A DNA stretch of 8,244 nucleotides from Pseudomonadota bacterium. GTDB taxonomy: Bacteria; Desulfobacterota; Syntrophia; Syntrophales; JADFWA01. The notes below the pieces were generated by a model that saw only the letters and a list, made by a program, of their open reading frames with translations, was not told the DNA's origin and ran no database searches. The translations under genes were made by a program, and so were the position numbers. The DNA lies in assembly GCA_030596145.1 (NCBI GenBank), contig JAUVKS010000069.1, forward strand, positions 1 to 8,244, given 5' to 3'. Positions 5,489 through 8,244 of this stretch are shown here, piece by piece (positions within the stretch are counted from its first letter, which is position 1; the number at the start of each line of letters is the position of its first letter).

Positions 5489-6667
5489 ATGGGTAAGCCC
5501 AAAATTCCCGTAGATCTTATATTGTCAAAATTGACTGAGGATGCCGAAAAGGCACAGGTGCGTGTTCAAAAGGCTTCTGACATATTGCTCGAGCCTCTCG
5601 ATACTGAAATTGCCACCACGCCTTACGATGTAGTATATGAAGAAGACCGTGTAAAATTGAAGCATTACAAGCCAACAACCGAGACTAAACTGAAAACGCC
5701 TTTTCTCGTGGTTTACGCACTGATCAACCGGGAAACCATGCTTGACCTCCAGCCTGGAAGGAGCGTCGTGCAGACCTTTTTAAGAGAAGGGATAGACCTC
5801 TATATGATCGATTGGGGTTACCCGACCCGCAAAGATAAGTATGTAACCATTGATGATCACGTTAACAGCTATATAAGCAACGCCATCGATTTTATTCTCC
5901 AGAAGCACAATCTGACTAAGATCAATCTGATGGGTATTTGTATGGGTGGCACCCTTTGTGTTATTTACTCGGCCCTCCATCCTGAGAAGATCAAGAACCT
6001 GATTACCACGGTAACCCCCACCAACTTCGACACGGATCAAGGGCTTCTGCATGTCTGGATGAAGAATCTGGATGTGGACCGGATGGTGGATACCTTTGGC
6101 AATATTCCCGCGGATATGATGAATTTGGGGTTTCTGCTCCTTAACCCTGCGCGACTGATGATCGACAAGTACGTAGGGTTTTTAGACAACATGGATGACA
6201 AGACATTTGTGGAAAATTTCATCCGTATGGAAAAATGGATATTTGACAGCCCTGATGTGCCAGGAGAGACATTCCGCCAATTTATCAAGGATTGTTATCA
6301 AAAAAATCTGCTCATCAAGAATAAGATGGTAGTGGGAGGACGTCGGGTAGATTTAAAAAAAATCACTATGCCTCTCCTGAATTTTTACGGCAAGTACGAC
6401 CATCTTGTACCTCCCGAGGCTTGTGAACTCCTTACGAGTAAAGTAGGTAGTAAAGATACCGAGGATATCTGCATTGATACCGGTCACATTGGGATCTATG
6501 TCAGCTCCAAAAGCCAAAAGGAATTTGCACCCAAGATCATCAAATGGCTCAAGGAGAGAGACGACGGAAAGAAAGAGACCAAGGTAAAAAAAGCACCCTC
6601 CCGCAAAGCAACAGATAAGAAAGGCAAGAAAGAAACCAAAACCTCTTCACCAAATAAGAAAAAATAG
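5489..6667 (+). CDS. phaC: Class III poly(R)-hydroxyalkanoic acid synthase, catalytic subunit PhaC, with lysine-rich C-terminal tail
   Basis: The 392-residue alpha/beta-hydrolase-fold enzyme polymerises (R)-3-hydroxyacyl-CoA, releasing CoA. The lipase-like box GICMGG holds the nucleophile Cys151. Asp304 (KYDHLVPP) and His333 (DTGHIG) complete the triad, each two residues on from the A. vinosum positions (149, 302, 331), so the core is full length and collinear. The conserved YMIDWGYP block is at about 105-112. The end is unusual: from about residue 361 there are 32 residues with 14 Lys, one Arg and only three acidic residues, mixed with Ser/Thr/Pro/Ala. The A. vinosum enzyme (355 residues) ends before this. 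Such tails resemble the DNA-binding ends of histone-H1-like proteins and of PhaM-type granule proteins; binding to DNA or to the granule is inference. It sits between phaE (14 bases) and the GAF gene (26 bases) in one operon. Confidence 0.96.
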   Translation: MGKPKIPVDLILSKLTEDAEKAQVRVQKASDILLEPLDTEIATTPYDVVYEEDRVKLKHYKPTTETKLKTPFLVVYALINRETMLDLQPGRSVVQTFLREGIDLYMIDWGYPTRKDKYVTIDDHVNSYISNAIDFILQKHNLTKINLMGICMGGTLCVIYSALHPEKIKNLITTVTPTNFDTDQGLLHVWMKNLDVDRMVDTFGNIPADMMNLGFLLLNPARLMIDKYVGFLDNMDDKTFVENFIRMEKWIFDSPDVPGETFRQFIKDCYQKNLLIKNKMVVGGRRVDLKKITMPLLNFYGKYDHLVPPEACELLTSKVGSKDTEDICIDTGHIGIYVSSKSQKEFAPKIIKWLKERDDGKKETKVKKAPSRKATDKKGKKETKTSSPNKKK

Positions 6668-6693
6668 AATCGATAGGAACAAGGAGATAGGAC

Positions 6694-7740
6694 ATGACAA
6701 CCAAAAATGACTATTTCAAGGCGTTTTGTAAAGTGAGTAAAGCATTTGGGACGACCATCAGGGAGGAAGAACTTCTTGATTTGATCGTTCAGAGCGCCAT
6801 TGACACCATGAAAGGGAAGGCCGCCTCTCTCTTTCTGGCCGATGAGGAAAAGGATGTGTTTGTCCCGGTGGCCCAGAAAGGATTGTCTGAAAACTATTTA
6901 CACGCAGGAACAGAGCGAGCCAGGAAGACAGTGGCCGACATCCTGGAAGGGGGTTATCTCTCCATTCTTGATGCTGCCACAGACCCTCGGGTAGAAAACC
7001 ACGAGGCGAAAAAGGCCGAAGGGATCGCTTCCATTCTGGTCGTGCCGGTTATGGTGAGGGATAAGGCCATCGGGATTCTTTCTCTATATACGGACAGTAC
7101 CAGGGATTTTTCCAATGATGATGCAGATTTCCTGACCGCACTTGCCGAACAGGGGGGTATGGCCATTGAGCATGCCCGGTTGATTGATCAGATTAAAGGA
7201 AACACGAAACTTTTTCATGACCTGTCAGCCAGTGTCAATTCTACTCTGGACGTGAAGGAAATTTTACACATCATGTCGGTCGATATTGCCCATGTTTTTG
7301 ATATAAAGGCCGTTTCCGTTCGCCTGCTTGATGAAGACAAAAAGATTCTGAAACTTGTCGCAAGTCATGGACTGAGCGAAAAATATCTCGACAAGGGTCC
7401 CATATCCGCAGAAAAAAGTATTGCCGAGGCCCTTAAGGGTAATCCTGTGGTGATCAAGGATGCGACAACCGAAAGAGGTGTTCAGTATAAAAAGGAGAAG
7501 AAGGAAGAGGGTATTGTCTCCATTCTATGTGTTCCCATAAAGGCCAGAGAAGACGTTATCGGGGTGCTGAGGCTTTATAGTGAGGTCCAGCGGGAATTCA
7601 CCGATGATGAAATCATGCTGGTTACCGCCCTGGCACATCAGGGGGGAGTGGCTATCCAGAACGCCTCCATGTATCTGATGCTTCAGGATGATATGGAGGC
7701 CCTGAAAGATGAAATATGGAGCCACAAATCCTGGTTTTAG
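6694..7740 (+). CDS. Tandem GAF-domain protein, no output domain
   Basis: The 348-residue protein has two GAF domains, at about residues 22-163 and 184-326, joined by a helix. They are an internal duplication with a constant offset of 163 residues: GLSENYL (63) and GLSEKYL (226); the DAATDPR block (93) and DATTERG block (256); GIASILVVPV (110) and GIVSILCVPI (273); the ALAEQGG helix (149) and ALAHQGG (312). GAF domains bind small ligands such as cyclic nucleotides, haem or other effectors, or mediate dimerisation. No kinase, GGDEF, HD, HTH or other output domain follows; the protein ends 22 residues after the second GAF. The start is well supported by AAGGAG seven bases before ATG 6694. It lies 26 bases after phaC and is almost surely cotranscribed with it, which suggests a sensory or scaffold role in PHA metabolism. 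The ligand and partner are unknown. Confidence 0.9.
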   Translation: MTTKNDYFKAFCKVSKAFGTTIREEELLDLIVQSAIDTMKGKAASLFLADEEKDVFVPVAQKGLSENYLHAGTERARKTVADILEGGYLSILDAATDPRVENHEAKKAEGIASILVVPVMVRDKAIGILSLYTDSTRDFSNDDADFLTALAEQGGMAIEHARLIDQIKGNTKLFHDLSASVNSTLDVKEILHIMSVDIAHVFDIKAVSVRLLDEDKKILKLVASHGLSEKYLDKGPISAEKSIAEALKGNPVVIKDATTERGVQYKKEKKEEGIVSILCVPIKAREDVIGVLRLYSEVQREFTDDEIMLVTALAHQGGVAIQNASMYLMLQDDMEALKDEIWSHKSWF

Positions 7741-7759
7741 ATAATCTTTCAAAAGTTTT

Positions 7760-7795
7760 AAGTGAGCTAAAGTGTCTAAAGTGAACTAAAGTTGA
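7760..7795. repeat. Tandem repeat of AAGTGNNCTA
   Basis: Three near copies and one partial copy follow each other: AAGTGAGCTA (7760-7769), AAGTGTCTA (7770-7778), AAGTGAACTA (7779-7788) and AAGTTGA (7789-7795). The core CTAAAGTG is shared. It starts 20 bases after the GAF gene stop. Confidence 0.6.
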
Positions 7796-7832
7796 AAACA
7801 GGATGGAACCGTTGTTTTGGATGGAGAGGCTA

Positions 7833-7847
7833 TTGGAGTCCCTCCAA
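7833..7847. terminator. Small hairpin after the pha operon, weak terminator candidate
   Basis: TTGGAG (7833-7838) pairs with CTCCAA (7842-7847) over a 3-base loop. A run of six T appears only some 20 bases later, so a standard rho-independent terminator is not supported; it may be a pause or part of a repeat. Confidence 0.2.
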
Positions 7848-7920
7848 GACGCGATTTGTGAGATTTGTGTTTTTTCTGGCAGAAAATAAATTCGTTATTC
7901 GAATATCGAAAACCGGAGAT

Positions 7921-7942
7921 CGATTTACGATTTACGAATTTA
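7921..7942. repeat. Short tandem repeat CGATTTA
   Basis: CGATTTA (7921-7927), CGATTTA (7928-7934) and CGAATTTA (7935-7942) follow one another. They lie in a degenerate stretch of TTCG/CGAA words that begins near 7889 (for example TTCGTTATTCGAATATCGAA). Confidence 0.5.
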
Positions 7943-8013
7943 GAGTTTCATGCTTCGGATTTCCGGTTTATCCGGGTTAGGCTTTGGTAGAGCGTTTAGT
8001 TTTGGGGGATTTT

Positions 8014-8244
8014 TCAGTCTCTTTTGTTGGGGGGGGCCTCTGTTTGAAAAAAACGACTCATGCTTTCCGTTAATTCCTGAAACTGTTCACTCTGGCTTTT
8101 TACAACGTTCTGGAAGCCCTTGATCACCTCTCCTTGATCAGCAGCCCATTTTTCGTCTTGTAGCATCCGCAAGTGCTTTATAGTCTCCTCCTGGTCAGCA
8201 GCCTTTTTCTTGAGATGCTCGTATTTTCTTACCAATGTCAGGTG
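8014..8244 (-). CDS. C-terminal part of a coiled-coil, possibly phasin-like protein (5' end outside window)
   Basis: The minus-strand frame is open to the right edge, and no convincing start lies inside: the TTG at 8235 is simply an internal codon. The visible 76 residues are nearly all charged or polar helix. A short internal repeat is seen, AADQEETIK and AADQGEVIK, 19 residues apart, followed by FQNVVKSQSEQFQELTESMSRFF. A helix of this kind followed by a low-complexity end fits phasins or other PHA-granule proteins, and the PHA operon is the convergent neighbour, but I cannot assign a family. As written it ends EAPPNKRD at TGA 8014. The last codons cross a run of eight G (8029-8036); with seven, the frame would continue as TKETEKSPKTKRSTKA to TAA at 7977. 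The stop is therefore uncertain. Confidence 0.6.
   Translation of the reverse strand, partial: HLTLVRKYEHLKKKAADQEETIKHLRMLQDEKWAADQGEVIKGFQNVVKSQSEQFQELTESMSRFFQTEAPPNKRD
8029..8036. repeat. Homopolymer of eight G within the 3' end of the minus-strand gene
   Basis: Eight consecutive G on the plus strand (C on the coding strand) encode part of A-P-P near the end of the coiled-coil protein. Tracts of this length are prone to slippage, both in cells and in sequencing. Changing the length by one base switches the protein's C-terminus. Confidence 0.7.

Larger units (their letters stand above)
7741..8013. other. Repeat-rich spacer between the pha operon and a convergent gene
   Basis: This 273-base stretch holds no convincing gene. 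It contains the AAGTGNNCTA repeat (7760-7795), a small hairpin TTGGAG-TCC-CTCCAA (7833-7847), and a degenerate A/T-rich section with tandem CGATTTA words (7921-7942). The plus-strand frame starting near 7792 is a translation of these repeats and not a gene. The end near 7977-8013 would be coding on the minus strand if the 8-G tract at 8029 were one base shorter. No clear rho-independent terminator with a T tract is seen for either operon. Confidence 0.5.

Noticed and set aside
7792..7980. Plus-strand open frame of 62 codons after the GAF gene
   Set aside because: It translates degenerate intergenic repeats, begins with a non-ATG codon and has no ribosome binding site.
1..8244. CRISPR array, tRNA, rRNA or transposase
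   Set aside because: No regularly spaced repeats with unique spacers, no cloverleaf and no transposase-like protein were seen; the repeats here are short, adjacent and degenerate.

Overview
The window looks like a chromosomal segment of a Gram-negative anaerobe or facultative anaerobe. The best guess is a deltaproteobacterium in the broad sense (Desulfobacterota). This is inferred from a class III PHA synthase pair (phaE-phaC) with a GAF-domain gene behind it, an FdhE formate dehydrogenase maturation factor, a mycobacterial-length myo-inositol-1-phosphate synthase, and short degenerate intergenic repeats. It is not proven: there is no rRNA or other taxonomic marker. I see no tRNA, rRNA, CRISPR array, insertion sequence or phage gene.

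Left part (1-1379). The minus strand carries the 5' end of an exported lytic transglycosylase (DUF4124-like N-terminus followed by the start of an SLT domain), cut by the window edge. An A/T-rich divergent spacer with a 9-bp inverted repeat follows, then a plus-strand membrane protein of the Ca2+/cation antiporter type with both alpha-repeat signatures. A bulged hairpin sits between this gene and the convergent nth gene.

Middle part (1444-4286, all minus strand, read right to left): ino1, fdhE, nth. ino1 has a very good sigma70-type promoter just upstream. Gaps of roughly 90-160 bases separate the three genes, so they may or may not be one transcript. The spacer in front of nth is a short repeat.

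Right part (4581-7740, plus strand): a compact PHA operon, phaE - phaC - tandem-GAF protein, with strong Shine-Dalgarno sites and gaps of 14 and 26 bases. PhaE and PhaC together make the class III poly(3-hydroxyalkanoate) synthase. PhaC has an intact Cys-Asp-His triad and an unusual lysine-rich C-terminal tail. The GAF protein has no output domain and could be a sensor subunit that couples PHA storage to a signal. A repeat-rich spacer and then the 3' end of a convergent coiled-coil, possibly phasin-like, gene close the window. That gene has an 8-G homopolymer near its end. Removing one base there would replace the last few residues with a lysine/serine/threonine-rich tail like that of PhaC, which is the observation I find most worth checking. 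The second is an unlisted, coding-like minus-strand ORF in the ino1/phaE divergent spacer.
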